The notes under the pieces are model-generated. The model did no database searches and was not told where the DNA came from. It saw nothing but the letters and a program-made list of their open reading frames with translations. DNA of 64,000 nt from Streptomyces sp. NBC_00523 (GTDB lineage Bacteria > Actinomycetota > Actinomycetes > Streptomycetales > Streptomycetaceae), in the NCBI RefSeq assembly GCF_036346615.1, contig NZ_CP107837.1, forward strand, positions 227,976-291,975, in the 5' to 3' direction. This document shows, in pieces, positions 34,734 through 42,893 of this stretch; positions within the stretch are counted from its first letter, which is position 1, and every line of letters starts with the position of its first letter. Made by a program: the position numbers and the translations under genes.

Positions 34734-35255
34734 TCAGGCGGCGGCGAGGTGGGCAGCGAGTGCGGTGAGGTCCGGGTGGTCGTGGAGGACGACGGCCCGC
34801 TCCCGCAGCCCGTACATCCGGTTGACCGCCGTCATGAACTCCGCGCCCGCCCGGGCGTCGACGCCCAGATCACTGAACGGGGTGCACGGGTCCAGGTCCC
34901 ACGGATCGCAGGCCAGGATCTGCGCCAGCTCGTCACGCAGCTCGTCGGCGGACGGCAGCAGACGGCACGGCGGCGCGGCCGGGGCCGCGACGGGTGCGGG
35001 GACCGGCCCGCACCCCGCCTCCCGCGCCACGTGCACGGCGAACGCCTCCAGGCTGGGGTGGTCCAGGACGGCCGCGCCCTTGATGGCGGTGCCGAAACGG
35101 GCGTTGACGGTCGCCACGAACTCCGTGCCGAGCAGCGAGTCCAGGCCGATCTCCGGGAAGGGCCGCCAGGGGTGCAGGGTGCACGCGTCGCGCCGGATGA
35201 CGTCGGCCAGCAGGCCGGTCAGCGTGGCCAGGACATCGGCGGAGGCGGAGTACAT
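34734..35255 (-). CDS. Tandem acyl-carrier didomain protein, second site lost
   Basis: The 173-residue protein consists of two homologous carrier domains. Domain 1 (about 5-80) has the phosphopantetheine serine in EIGLDSLLGTEF (Ser40). Domain 2 (about 100-172) has DLGVDARAGAEF, with Ala134 in place of Ser. Shared flanking words (VN.RFG/VNRMYG, VLDHPSLEAFAVH/VLHDHPDLTALAAH) show an internal duplication. A Pro/Ala-rich linker joins them. It starts 1 nt after the TetR stop (TGACATG), so it is co-translated with a regulator. What it carries is unknown. Confidence 0.82.
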   Translation of the reverse strand: MYSASADVLATLTGLLADVIRRDACTLHPWRPFPEIGLDSLLGTEFVATVNARFGTAIKGAAVLDHPSLEAFAVHVAREAGCGPVPAPVAAPAAPPCRLLPSADELRDELAQILACDPWDLDPCTPFSDLGVDARAGAEFMTAVNRMYGLRERAVVLHDHPDLTALAAHLAAA

Positions 35256-35256
35256 G

Positions 35257-35895
35257 TCACGCGGCCCGCACGGCTTCGGCGCGGGGCCGCGGCGGCGCCG
35301 TGCGGTAGCGGCCGGTCCGCCCGGGGCCCACGAGCGCCGGCAGCAGCAACTGCCACAGCGCCCCGCCGTCCCCCGGCCGCGCCCCGGCGGCCCCCTCACC
35401 GGGCGGCGCGATCCCGTACAACAGGGCGGCGAGCAGCGCCTCGGCGCCGCCGTCCCGGGCGTCCCCGGTCAGCTCCCCGGCCGCGTCGGCCTCGTCCAGC
35501 AGGCGCCGGGCCTCGGCGAGCCAGGCCCGGCGCAGGCCGCCGGTCCCGGCCGGACCGGCCACACCGTCGTCGGCCAGCCGGAACGCGGCCCGGGCGACCG
35601 GGTCCTCGCACCGGGCCAGGGTCAGCCAGTGCGTCAGGTCGATGAGGCGCTGCACCGGCCCGTCGCCGGTGGCCCGCCGCTCGTCCAGGAACGCCCCGAG
35701 CAGGGTGTGGCCGTGCAGCGCCACCGCGTCGGCCAGCGCCTCCTTCGACGGGAAGTGGAAGTACAGCGCGCCCTTGGTCACGCCCGCGGCGGCGGCGATC
35801 TCGCCGAGCGTGGCGCTCGCGTACCCGCTCCGGGTGAACAGCTCGGCCGCCGCGTCGACGAGCCGTCGCCTGGTGCGTTCCGACCTCTCCTGCAT
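35257..35895 (-). CDS. TetR-family regulator (butyrolactone-receptor-like)
   Basis: The 212-residue protein has an N-terminal HTH (TLGEIAAAAGVTKGALYFHFPSKEALADAV) of the ArpA/ScbR subfamily. The ligand domain ends in a Pro/Arg-rich tail. Receptors of this type repress through AT-rich partial palindromes and release DNA on binding a butyrolactone. It is coupled to the carrier didomain downstream and lies 32 nt after the SARP at 35928-36761. It may be a pseudo-receptor rather than a true one. Confidence 0.85.
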   Translation of the reverse strand: MQERSERTRRRLVDAAAELFTRSGYASATLGEIAAAAGVTKGALYFHFPSKEALADAVALHGHTLLGAFLDERRATGDGPVQRLIDLTHWLTLARCEDPVARAAFRLADDGVAGPAGTGGLRRAWLAEARRLLDEADAAGELTGDARDGGAEALLAALLYGIAPPGEGAAGARPGDGGALWQLLLPALVGPGRTGRYRTAPPRPRAEAVRAA

Positions 35896-35927
35896 TCAGC
35901 CCTCCCAGGACCGTGGGTCCCCTGCGT

Positions 35928-36761
35928 TCAGCCGACCTGGGTCAGCCGCTCGCCGGTGGCGGCGGCGGCCGTCCCTGGTGCCGGTGCGGACCCGGCCTTC
36001 AGAATGGAGCGCTGCAGTCGTTGCAGCCCTGCGGATGGCTCGAGCCCCAGCTCACCGACGAGCCTGGCCCGCAGCCGGTGGTAGGCGTCCAGCGCTTCGC
36101 TGCGCCTGCCCGAGCGGTGCAGGGCGACCATGTAGTGGGCGTGCAGGTTCTCGTGCGTGCGGTAGCGGCTGACCAGGACCGTGAGTTCGCTCAGCAGCTC
36201 GCGGTGGCGGCCGAGGCGCAGGTCGGCGTCGATGCGCCGGTCGAGGGCGCACAGCCAGGTCTCCTCTAGGCGCCGGATCTCCATGTCCAGCCGCGGCCCC
36301 GTCCGTACGTCCACGAGGGCGGACCCGGTCCACAGCGCGAGCGCGTCCCGCAGTTCGCGCGCGGCGCGCGGGAAGTCGCCCGCGTCCCCCGTGCGGTAGC
36401 CGCAGCCGGCGAGCCGCTCGAACTCCCGGACGTCGACGGTGCCGCCCGAGGTGTCCAGCATGTACCCGCCGGGCGTGGTGACCAGGACGTCCTTGGCGGT
36501 ACGCGACGAGGCGTCACCCGGGGCCTGTGCCAGAGCCGCGGCGATGAGCTCGCGCACCTGCAACACGTAGGTCTGCAAGGTGGTACGGGCGCTGCGCGGC
36601 GGGTTCTCGCCCCACAGCTCTTCGATCAGGTCGGATACGGAGACGACACGGTCGGCGTGCACGGCCAGGAGCGCCAGTACCTGCCGGGCCTTCGGCGCCG
36701 TCGGGGTGACCGAGATCCCGCCCTCGGTGACGACCAGCGCGCCCAGTACTTCGATGTCCAT
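35928..36761 (-). CDS. SARP-family activator (paralogue of 40857-41663)
   Basis: The 277-residue protein shows the winged helix (MDIEVLGALVVTEGG to LVTTPGGYMLDTS) and BTAD (YMVALHRSGRRSEALDAYHRLR). ATG 36761 follows GGGGGAG. It is closely similar to the SARP at 40857-41663, and both have a related inverted repeat 40-65 nt upstream, so gene and operator were duplicated together. No TTA codon was seen in this copy, unlike the other. Confidence 0.93.
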   Translation of the reverse strand: MDIEVLGALVVTEGGISVTPTAPKARQVLALLAVHADRVVSVSDLIEELWGENPPRSARTTLQTYVLQVRELIAAALAQAPGDASSRTAKDVLVTTPGGYMLDTSGGTVDVREFERLAGCGYRTGDAGDFPRAARELRDALALWTGSALVDVRTGPRLDMEIRRLEETWLCALDRRIDADLRLGRHRELLSELTVLVSRYRTHENLHAHYMVALHRSGRRSEALDAYHRLRARLVGELGLEPSAGLQRLQRSILKAGSAPAPGTAAAATGERLTQVG

Positions 36762-36802
36762 GGTGCTCCCCCTTTTCACGCATGAGTCATCAGCGAAGCT
36801 AA

Positions 36803-36847
36803 AAACAGGACACGCGGTTTGTCAATACCAAACCGCGTGCCCTGTTT
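36803..36847. promoter_or_regulatory. Long inverted-repeat operator (ARE-like)
   Basis: Arm AAACAGGACACGCGGTTTG (36803-36821) pairs with CAAACCGCGTGCCCTGTTT (36829-36847) with a single mismatch and a 7-nt centre TCAATAC. Each arm fits the pattern AAACAG-N7-GGTTTG, resembling autoregulatory elements bound by butyrolactone receptors. It lies between the SARP start (36761, leftward) and the carboxylase stop, so the SARP is the likely target. Confidence 0.75.
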
Positions 36848-36869
36848 ACAAGGGGGATCAAGGGAGCCT

Positions 36870-38462
36870 CTACTGCGGGGGGTTTCCGTGCTTGCGGGCC
36901 GGCAGGTCGGCGTGCTTCGTACGGAGCATCGCGAGCGAGGCGATCAGCACCTCGCGCGTCCCGGCCGGATCGATGACGTCGTCCACGAGCCCCCGCTCGG
37001 CGGCGTAATAGGGGTGCATGAGCTCGGTCTTGTACTCCTTGACCATGCGGGCGCGCATCGCCCCGGGGTCCTCGGCCCCCGCGATCTGCCGCCGGAAGAT
37101 GACGTTGGCGGCGCCCTCCGCGCCCATGACCGCGATCTCGTTGGTGGGCCAGGCGTAGGTGAGGTCCGCACCGATGGACTGGCTGTCCATGACGATGTAG
37201 GCGCCGCCGTACGCCTTGCGCAGGATCAGCGAGATGCGGGGCACGGTGGCGTTGCAGTACGCGTACAGCAGTTTGGCGCCGTGCCGGATGATCCCCCCGT
37301 GCTCCTGGTCCACGCCGGGCAGGAAGCCTGGCACGTCGAGGAGCGTCACGATCGGGATGTTGAAGGCGTCGCAGAGCTGCACGAAGCGCGCGGCCTTCTC
37401 GGACGCCTCGATGTCGAGCACCCCGGCCAGCGTCTTCGGCTGGTTGGCGACGATGCCCACCACCTCGCCGCCCAGCCGGGCCAGGACGCAGATGATGTTG
37501 CGCGCCCAGTGCTCGTGGACCTCCAGGTATTCGCCGTCGTCCACCAGTTCCTCGATGACCTCCGCCATGTCGTACGGGCGGTTGCCGTCCACCGGCACCA
37601 GGTCGAGGAGGGTGTCCGAGCGACGGTCCGCCGGGTCGGCGGTCGGTGCCACGGGCGGGTTCTCGCGGTTGTTCTGCGGCAGCAGGGACAGCAGGTAGCG
37701 GACCTCGGCGATGCAGGTCTCCTCGTCGTCGTACGCGAAGTGCGCGACGCCCGAGGTCTCGGCGTGGACGTCCGCGCCGCCCAGGCCGTTCTGCGTGATC
37801 TCCTCGCCGGTGACCGCCTTCACGACGTCCGGACCGGTGATGAACATCTGCGAGGTCTCACGGACCATGAACACGAAGTCCGTCAGGGCGGGGCTGTAGG
37901 CCGCACCGCCCGCGCACGGGCCGAGCATCACCGAGATCTGCGGGATGACACCGGAGGCGCGCGTGTTCCGCTGGAAGATCCCGCCGTACCCCGCGAGCGC
38001 CGAGACACCTTCCTGGATACGGGCGCCCGCGCCGTCGTTCAGGGACACCAGCGGCGCACCGGCCGAGATGGCCATGTCCATGATCTTGTGAATCTTCGTC
38101 GCGTGAGCCTCACCCAGCGCCCCGCCGAAGATCCGGAAGTCGTGCGCGTACACGAAGACCGTCCGGCCCTCCACCGTACCCCAGCCGGTGACGACACCAT
38201 CGGTGTACGGCTTCTTCGCCTCCAGGCCGAAACCCGTCGCCCGGTGCCGCCGCAGCTGCTCCACCTCATGGAAGGAACCCGGGTCGAAAAGGAGCTCGAT
38301 GCGCTCACGCGCCGTCAGCTTGCCCTTGGCGTGCTGCACCTCGGTCGCCCGGTCACCGGGCCCGCGCTCCGCCGCCGCGTGGATCTCGCGCAGTTCCGCC
38401 ACGCGGCCGCGGAGACCGGCCTGCCCCAGCAGTTCCGGGACGGGGGAAGTGGTCATCGACAT
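36870..38462 (-). CDS. Acyl-CoA carboxylase carboxyltransferase beta subunit
   Basis: The 530-residue protein is a full-length biotin-dependent carboxyltransferase (AccD/PccB type): KLTARERIELLFDPGSFHEVE, GGALGEAHATKIHKIMDMA, MLGPCAGGAAYSPALTDF (acyl-CoA site) and GFLPGVDQEHGGIIRHGAKLLYAY. It makes malonyl- or methylmalonyl-CoA from carboxybiotin. ATG 38462 is chosen over 38456 from the GGAAGGGA site. The epsilon subunit precedes it by 34 nt; the biotinylated alpha subunit is not in the window and is probably supplied by the host. Confidence 0.93.
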   Translation of the reverse strand: MSMTTSPVPELLGQAGLRGRVAELREIHAAAERGPGDRATEVQHAKGKLTARERIELLFDPGSFHEVEQLRRHRATGFGLEAKKPYTDGVVTGWGTVEGRTVFVYAHDFRIFGGALGEAHATKIHKIMDMAISAGAPLVSLNDGAGARIQEGVSALAGYGGIFQRNTRASGVIPQISVMLGPCAGGAAYSPALTDFVFMVRETSQMFITGPDVVKAVTGEEITQNGLGGADVHAETSGVAHFAYDDEETCIAEVRYLLSLLPQNNRENPPVAPTADPADRRSDTLLDLVPVDGNRPYDMAEVIEELVDDGEYLEVHEHWARNIICVLARLGGEVVGIVANQPKTLAGVLDIEASEKAARFVQLCDAFNIPIVTLLDVPGFLPGVDQEHGGIIRHGAKLLYAYCNATVPRISLILRKAYGGAYIVMDSQSIGADLTYAWPTNEIAVMGAEGAANVIFRRQIAGAEDPGAMRARMVKEYKTELMHPYYAAERGLVDDVIDPAGTREVLIASLAMLRTKHADLPARKHGNPPQ

Positions 38463-38496
38463 GTCGTCAGGTCCCTTCCTGGAATGCGTTGCCGCA

Positions 38497-38694
38497 CTAT
38501 CGCCAGCTGCGCGGAGCTCGGTAGACGGGCTCGGGGCTCCACCCCGGGACGCGCCCGGCCGGGGGCTTCTCCCGCTGCCCGTCGGCGTCCGCGCGCAGGG
38601 CGAGCAGCACCACCGTGAGCGCGGCGAGCTCCTCCTCGGTGGCCCGCCCGCGCTCGATGCGCAACGCGGACACCGCCGTTTCCGGACCGCCCAT
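38497..38694 (-). CDS. Acyl-CoA carboxylase epsilon subunit
   Basis: The 65-residue protein has the hallmark of actinobacterial AccE/PccE: ALRIERGRATEEELAALTVVLLAL followed by a Pro/Trp-rich tail. It stabilises the alpha/beta complex. A GGAGGTGGGG ribosome site precedes ATG 38694. It is the first gene of the accE-accD pair, and a four-unit SARP box lies immediately upstream, so precursor supply is under pathway control. Confidence 0.88.
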   Translation of the reverse strand: MGGPETAVSALRIERGRATEEELAALTVVLLALRADADGQREKPPAGRVPGWSPEPVYRAPRSWR

Positions 38695-38729
38695 ACCCCA
38701 CCTCCAGCGTTTACGGCAGCATCGGCCAC

Positions 38730-38769
38730 CCGGCTAGAGCACCGCTCCGGCTCCACTGGAGAACCGCTC
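38730..38769 (-). promoter_or_regulatory. Four-unit SARP box upstream of accE
   Basis: Read leftward, GAGCGGT (38769-38763), CAGTGGA (38758-38752), GAGCGGT (38747-38741) and TAGCCGG (38736-38730) are four heptamers at exact 11-bp intervals. The last unit is 36 nt from the accE ATG. This is the clearest SARP array in the window. Confidence 0.72.
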
Positions 38770-38778
38770 GGCAACGGG

Positions 38779-40794
38779 TCAACGGCTCCCCGCACGCACG
38801 GACTTCAGCCCCGCCGCCAGCGCGCCGGCACAGCCCGGACCGCTGCCGACCCCCGTCATGACGACGGCCGCCACCGTGCCCTCGTCGGCCGCGCAGGCCA
38901 TCTCGTACGCGGCAGCGCCCCCCGGCCCGGCACCGCACAGCACCAGCCGCCCGGGCCCCTCCGGCCGCCCGGCACCCCGCAGCCCGGGCAGCGCGGAGGG
39001 ATCCCCCGGCCGCGCCGCCCGCAGGCTCACGATCCGTTCCGGGCCCCGGTGATGACGGACCAGGGCCTCGTACGCGCCCACGGGCACACCCGGCGTCCGC
39101 ACCAGCACGATCGTGTCGGCCGACGGGTCCCCGGCGCGCAGCACCGCCATGTCCGGTCCCTCCGGCACGGGCGGCCGGGGCAGCACGCGGGGCACCTCGA
39201 AGCCCTGGAGGAGTTCGAGGAGATCGCCGACGGCGGACTGCGGGTCGCGGTGGTCCGGCAACGACCTCAGCAGGCGTACGCAGTGCGAGAGCAGCGCGGA
39301 CGCCTCCACGTCCCCCAGGCACCGTCGGTCGTAGCGCACCGTGAGGGCGAGCCCGCCGTCCGCGTCGTGCCGGGCCGCGAGGGTGAGCGGCAGTCCGGGG
39401 TGCGCGCTGATGCTGCGCGGGGCGTCCACCTCGACGTCCTGGGCGCGCAGCTCCGCCAGCAGCGCGGCGGGCAGCTCGACCCGGTTGTCGAACACGATGC
39501 CGGTCTCGAAGAGTTCGGCGTCGGGGTTCCGGCCGGTCCAGACCCGGACCCGGTCGCCCGGCACCCAGGCGTGGACGGCCAGGTCCAGCGCGGCGTCACG
39601 CGCCTGCCCGAGAAGGCCGGCCACCGGTTCGGCGGGGTCGACGGTGACCGTCATCGGCAGCGGGTTGCCCAGCAGCCCCGGAATGCCCGCGGCGCCCTCC
39701 ATCGGGATGTCCCGGGCCGACAGGTGCACGCCGAAGCTGACCGGCACCGGGCCGGCCGCACCGGCCGCCCGGTACAGCAGCAGCGCCCACACGGCGTGCA
39801 GGGCGCTGGACTCCCCCGCGCCGCGCATCGCGGCCCAGGTGCGCAGGCGGGTGGTCTGGGGCGGCCGCAGCCGCCGGTGGACGCGTCCGGTGCCGAGCGG
39901 CCCGGCCGGGGACCCGTCGTCCGGGACCTCGGGCGCGGCCGTCTCCGGGGGCGCGGTGGCCGTCGCCCAGTAGGCGCGGGCGCCCTCGGTCCGCTGCCGG
40001 GCCAGCCACCGGGCGTGGTCCCGCACATCGGGGCGCCGCTCGCGTCCGGGCAGGGCGCCCCCGCGGGCGTACGCCCGGTAGAACTCCCGCAGCAGCAGGT
40101 GGACGCCGCGCTCGTCCAGCAGCGCCCGGTGGTAGGTGAGCAGGACCCGGGTGGGCGCGCGGGTGCCCCCGGGGCGGGGCGGCCCGTCCATCAGGGTCAC
40201 GCGCAGCAGGCCGGGGCGGTGCGGTGCGAAGCCGCGCAGGCGGTCGCGCTCGATCAGGTCGCTCCAGGAGACGACGCCGTGTGCGAGGTGGGCGACGTCG
40301 ATCGCGGCCCAGTCGTGCAGCACCAGCCGGGGCAGGTGCGTCCAGTCGAAGGCCGCCCGCAGGACGGTCTCCCGGTCGGCGACGGACAGCCAGGCGGCGG
40401 TGAACCGGGCGAGGTCGACCGGCCCCGTCCAGTTCCAGGCGACCTGGCCGACGTGCCCGCCCGCCGGCTCCTCGACGGCCGCGCGGATCAGGTCCTGCTG
40501 GTGCCCGGTCACCGTGACGGTGTCGCGTGCACCGCCCGCCAGCGCCAGGACGTCGGCGAACACCTCGGCTCCGGGCCGGGCCGGACCGCCCTGCGCGTGC
40601 GCGACGCGCAGGGTGAGGCGCCCGGCTCCGGACGGCTCCGCCGTCACCGTGTACGCATGACGCTGGGTCACCCGGGCCGCCACCGCCTCGGCCGGGCCGG
40701 GGTCGAGGGGGCCGCACAGCTCCGCCTCGACGGACGGACCGGAGGCGGCAGGCACCGGTGCGAGGACCACCGCAAGCACCAGATCGTCACTCAT
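38779..40794 (-). CDS. Condensation-domain-like protein with degenerate thioesterase-like tail (paralogue 2)
   Basis: The 671-residue protein is homologous to 17177-19282 along its length. The HHxxxDG-equivalent segment is LTYHRALLDERG (about residue 222), with Arg in place of the second His. The thioesterase-like tail shows LVLCGAGPGGAAAYEMA (about residue 617), where Gly replaces the nucleophile. SSALHAVWALLLYRAAG is shared with paralogue 1. It follows a SARP gene by 62 nt. With neither catalytic site intact, a structural or carrier-binding role is more likely than NRPS chemistry. I cannot assign a function. Confidence 0.7.
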   Translation of the reverse strand: MSDDLVLAVVLAPVPAASGPSVEAELCGPLDPGPAEAVAARVTQRHAYTVTAEPSGAGRLTLRVAHAQGGPARPGAEVFADVLALAGGARDTVTVTGHQQDLIRAAVEEPAGGHVGQVAWNWTGPVDLARFTAAWLSVADRETVLRAAFDWTHLPRLVLHDWAAIDVAHLAHGVVSWSDLIERDRLRGFAPHRPGLLRVTLMDGPPRPGGTRAPTRVLLTYHRALLDERGVHLLLREFYRAYARGGALPGRERRPDVRDHARWLARQRTEGARAYWATATAPPETAAPEVPDDGSPAGPLGTGRVHRRLRPPQTTRLRTWAAMRGAGESSALHAVWALLLYRAAGAAGPVPVSFGVHLSARDIPMEGAAGIPGLLGNPLPMTVTVDPAEPVAGLLGQARDAALDLAVHAWVPGDRVRVWTGRNPDAELFETGIVFDNRVELPAALLAELRAQDVEVDAPRSISAHPGLPLTLAARHDADGGLALTVRYDRRCLGDVEASALLSHCVRLLRSLPDHRDPQSAVGDLLELLQGFEVPRVLPRPPVPEGPDMAVLRAGDPSADTIVLVRTPGVPVGAYEALVRHHRGPERIVSLRAARPGDPSALPGLRGAGRPEGPGRLVLCGAGPGGAAAYEMACAADEGTVAAVVMTGVGSGPGCAGALAAGLKSVRAGSR

Positions 40795-40856
40795 CGGGGC
40801 CCTGAGCCCGCGTGCGCCGCATCACTTGCCCTCCCTCAGCCGGTACGGCTGCCCTC

Positions 40857-41663
40857 TCAGGCGAGCCGCACTCCGCTCGCCCCCGCGACGCCCTCGGGCC
40901 GGGCCATGAGGATGGAACGCTGCAACTTGGCCAGCGCGGGCGAGGGTTCGAGCCCGAGCGTGCGGACCAGCGTGGAGCGCAGCCGCTGGTAGGCGTCCAG
41001 CGCCTCGCCGCGCCGCCCGGAGCGGTAGAGGGCCAGCATGTACTGGCCGCACAGGCTCTCATGGGTGGAGTACCTGCTGAGCAGGACGGTGAGTTCGGAG
41101 AGCAGTTCGCGGTGGCGGCCCAGCTTGAGATCGGCCTCGATGCGCTGGTCCAGGGCGCACAGCCGACTCTCCTCCAACCGCTTGATCTGGGTGTCGAGGT
41201 GCGGCCCGGTGTGGACGTCGGCGAGTGCCGGGCCGGTCCACAGGGCCAGCGCCTCGCGCAGCAGCCGCGCGCCCTCGGGAAAGTCCTCGGCGTCCATGGC
41301 CCGGTACCCCATGCCGGCCAGCCGCTCGAAGTCCTGCACGTCGTGGCTGCCTTCGCCGCCCTTGAGTAAGTAGCCCCCGGGGACGGTGAGCAGGACGTCC
41401 TTGGCCGTGCGGGTGTCGTCGCCGTGCTCGTCGAGCGCGGCGGTGATCAGTTCGCGCAGCTGGAGGATGTACGTCTGGAGGGTGGGCCGGGCGCTGCGCG
41501 GCGGCTCGCTCCCCCACAGCTCTTCGGTGAGGGTGCCCACGGGCACCACCTCGTCGGCGTGCAGGGCCAGCAGGGCGAGCACCTGCCGGGGCTTGGGCGC
41601 GGTCGGTGTGATCGAAGTGCCCATTTCCCGCACGACGAGCGTGCCGAGTACGTCGATGTCCAC
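40857..41663 (-). CDS. SARP-family activator (TTA-containing)
   Basis: The 268-residue protein has winged-helix (MDIDVLGTLVVREMG to LLTVPGGYLLKGG) and BTAD (YMLALYRSGRRGEALDAYQRLR) domains. GTG 41663 follows GGGGAG. Leu at 41369-41367 is a TTA codon (in GGYLLKGG), pointing to bldA control. It is the close paralogue of 35928-36761. An inverted-repeat operator lies about 66 nt upstream. It is followed by condensation-like paralogue 2, possibly co-transcribed. Confidence 0.93.
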   Translation of the reverse strand: MDIDVLGTLVVREMGTSITPTAPKPRQVLALLALHADEVVPVGTLTEELWGSEPPRSARPTLQTYILQLRELITAALDEHGDDTRTAKDVLLTVPGGYLLKGGEGSHDVQDFERLAGMGYRAMDAEDFPEGARLLREALALWTGPALADVHTGPHLDTQIKRLEESRLCALDQRIEADLKLGRHRELLSELTVLLSRYSTHESLCGQYMLALYRSGRRGEALDAYQRLRSTLVRTLGLEPSPALAKLQRSILMARPEGVAGASGVRLA

Positions 41664-41728
41664 GCGGTCTCCCCGTCATCCCCTGGCCGCCGGGACGGCC
41701 TGGAACTTCTGCTGACGGAACGATTTAA

Positions 41729-41773
41729 AAACAGCACGAGCGGTATGTCAATACCAAACCGTGCGCCCTGTTT
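41729..41773. promoter_or_regulatory. Second inverted-repeat operator, same centre as 36803-36847
   Basis: AAACAG-CACGAGC-GGTATG (41729-41747) faces CAAACC-GTGCGCC-CTGTTT (41755-41773) around the centre TCAATAC, identical to the other operator. Only the half-site ends are conserved between arms. It lies upstream of the SARP at 40857-41663. Confidence 0.72.
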
Positions 41774-41907
41774 ACTCTCGTGCGGACCGCCAGCGATCCT
41801 TGAGGAACGACCGCCTTGATCCGATAAGTTTCCCCAAAAACGGACAAAGAGAAGGGGGTTGGAGCACCCGAGGGGGTCCGCATCGAGGCAACGAGGGTTC
41901 GAATTAC

Positions 41908-41926
41908 CAGACCGCACGGACTGTTT
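41908..41926. promoter_or_regulatory. Single operator half-site
   Basis: CAGACC-GCACGGA-CTGTTT is the reverse complement of AAACAG-N7-GGTCTG, the same half-site as at 36803 and 41729. It lies between the TetR stop (42044) and the SARP promoter. The 380-base gap 41664-42043 holds this and the 41729 operator and no gene. Confidence 0.5.
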
Positions 41927-42043
41927 TGCCAGGTGGGGGCGCGAGTGAGGACGCGGGCGAGGACGTGCCGGCAACGCGCCGGAGACGCGGCAGCGGCCCG
42001 GCGGCCAGGCACCCGGGAGCGCCCCGCCCGCAAGACTGCGGTG

Positions 42044-42628
42044 CTACTCCGCCGGGATCAGCCGCGGCAGCGCGAACGACCACAGCTGGACCAGCCGTTC
42101 CGCGGACCGCCAGTACCGGTCGGCCGCGCCGAGGGTTTCCAGGCCGAGCGTCGCCGCCACGATGACCACCGCCGCGTCCTCGGCCGAGACGTCCTCGGCC
42201 AACTCCCCGTCGGCGCGGGCCTGGACGAGGGCGTTGCGCACCCACTCGTACCACCAGTCGTGGAGCTTGGCCTCGCTCTTGCGCGAGGGGTCGCCGCCCA
42301 GCCGGAAGCCCGCGCGCACGACCGGATCGTCGGTGACCGCGTCCATCAGCCGGCCCGCGGCGGCGACGAGCTCCTGAAGCCGGCCGCCCTCGGCGGTGCG
42401 CGCGGTCTCCTCGGTCAGCGCGAGGGCGGCCGCCGCGGCGGCGTCCTCCACGGCGGTCGCAAGCGCGTCCTTGTTGGGGAAGTGGAAGTGCAGGGCGCCC
42501 GAACTCACCCCGGCCCGACCGCTGATGACCGGAAGCGTCGCCATCGCGTACCCGTCGGCACCGAAGACCTCCGCCGCGGCCGAGATGAGGGCCTGACGCG
42601 TCACAGCCGCTCGCGCCTGCTTCACCAT
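42044..42628 (-). CDS. TetR-family regulator (butyrolactone-receptor-like)
   Basis: The 194-residue protein has an HTH ending in RAGVSSGALHFHFPNKDALATAV, a variant of the receptor signature VTKGALYFHF. The C-terminal domain shows the expected helical pattern (VVRAGFRLGGDPSRK). ATG 42628 is preceded by GGAGGAGGACAC; longer frames lack this. It is divergent from the afsA-like gene, with several inverted repeats between them. The altered HTH signature suggests a pseudo-receptor. Confidence 0.87.
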   Translation of the reverse strand: MVKQARAAVTRQALISAAAEVFGADGYAMATLPVISGRAGVSSGALHFHFPNKDALATAVEDAAAAAALALTEETARTAEGGRLQELVAAAGRLMDAVTDDPVVRAGFRLGGDPSRKSEAKLHDWWYEWVRNALVQARADGELAEDVSAEDAAVVIVAATLGLETLGAADRYWRSAERLVQLWSFALPRLIPAE

Positions 42629-42716
42629 CGTGTCCTCCTCCGGGCGGGCGGGGAACCGGCGTAAAGCCGTCCGATTCACCCAGGATTCTCCATACTGACT
42701 CGTGCACACCCTAGCA

Positions 42717-42893
42717 AACCGCACGGCTGGTTGGTTTAGTGCCGCGACGTGCGCCTCACGGGGTTCAGCTGATCATTTTGCATGCGGCCGAGGGGCTCGC
42801 GAGCTCCGACCTTGGAAACAGTTGGTTTCTCCAGTCGTTCTCCCCGAAAAATGCACCGTGAACCAACAAAAGAAACCGCCCGATAGGTTTCTT
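42717..42893. promoter_or_regulatory. Cluster of AT-rich inverted repeats between tetR and afsA-like genes
   Basis: Three dyads are seen: AAACC...GGTTT (42717-42738, next to AAACCGCACGG), AAAC-AGTTG-GTTT (42816-42828) and a perfect 8-bp pair AAGAAACC/GGTTTCTT with an 8-nt centre (42870-42893). They are candidate TetR-family operators. The full gap 42629-43133 has no gene; its last 150 bases are AT-rich for this replicon and probably hold the afsA promoter. Confidence 0.5.

Noticed and set aside
42870..42893. Terminator for the tetR or afsA-like gene
   Set aside because: It lies upstream of both divergent genes, so a regulatory operator is more likely than a terminator.
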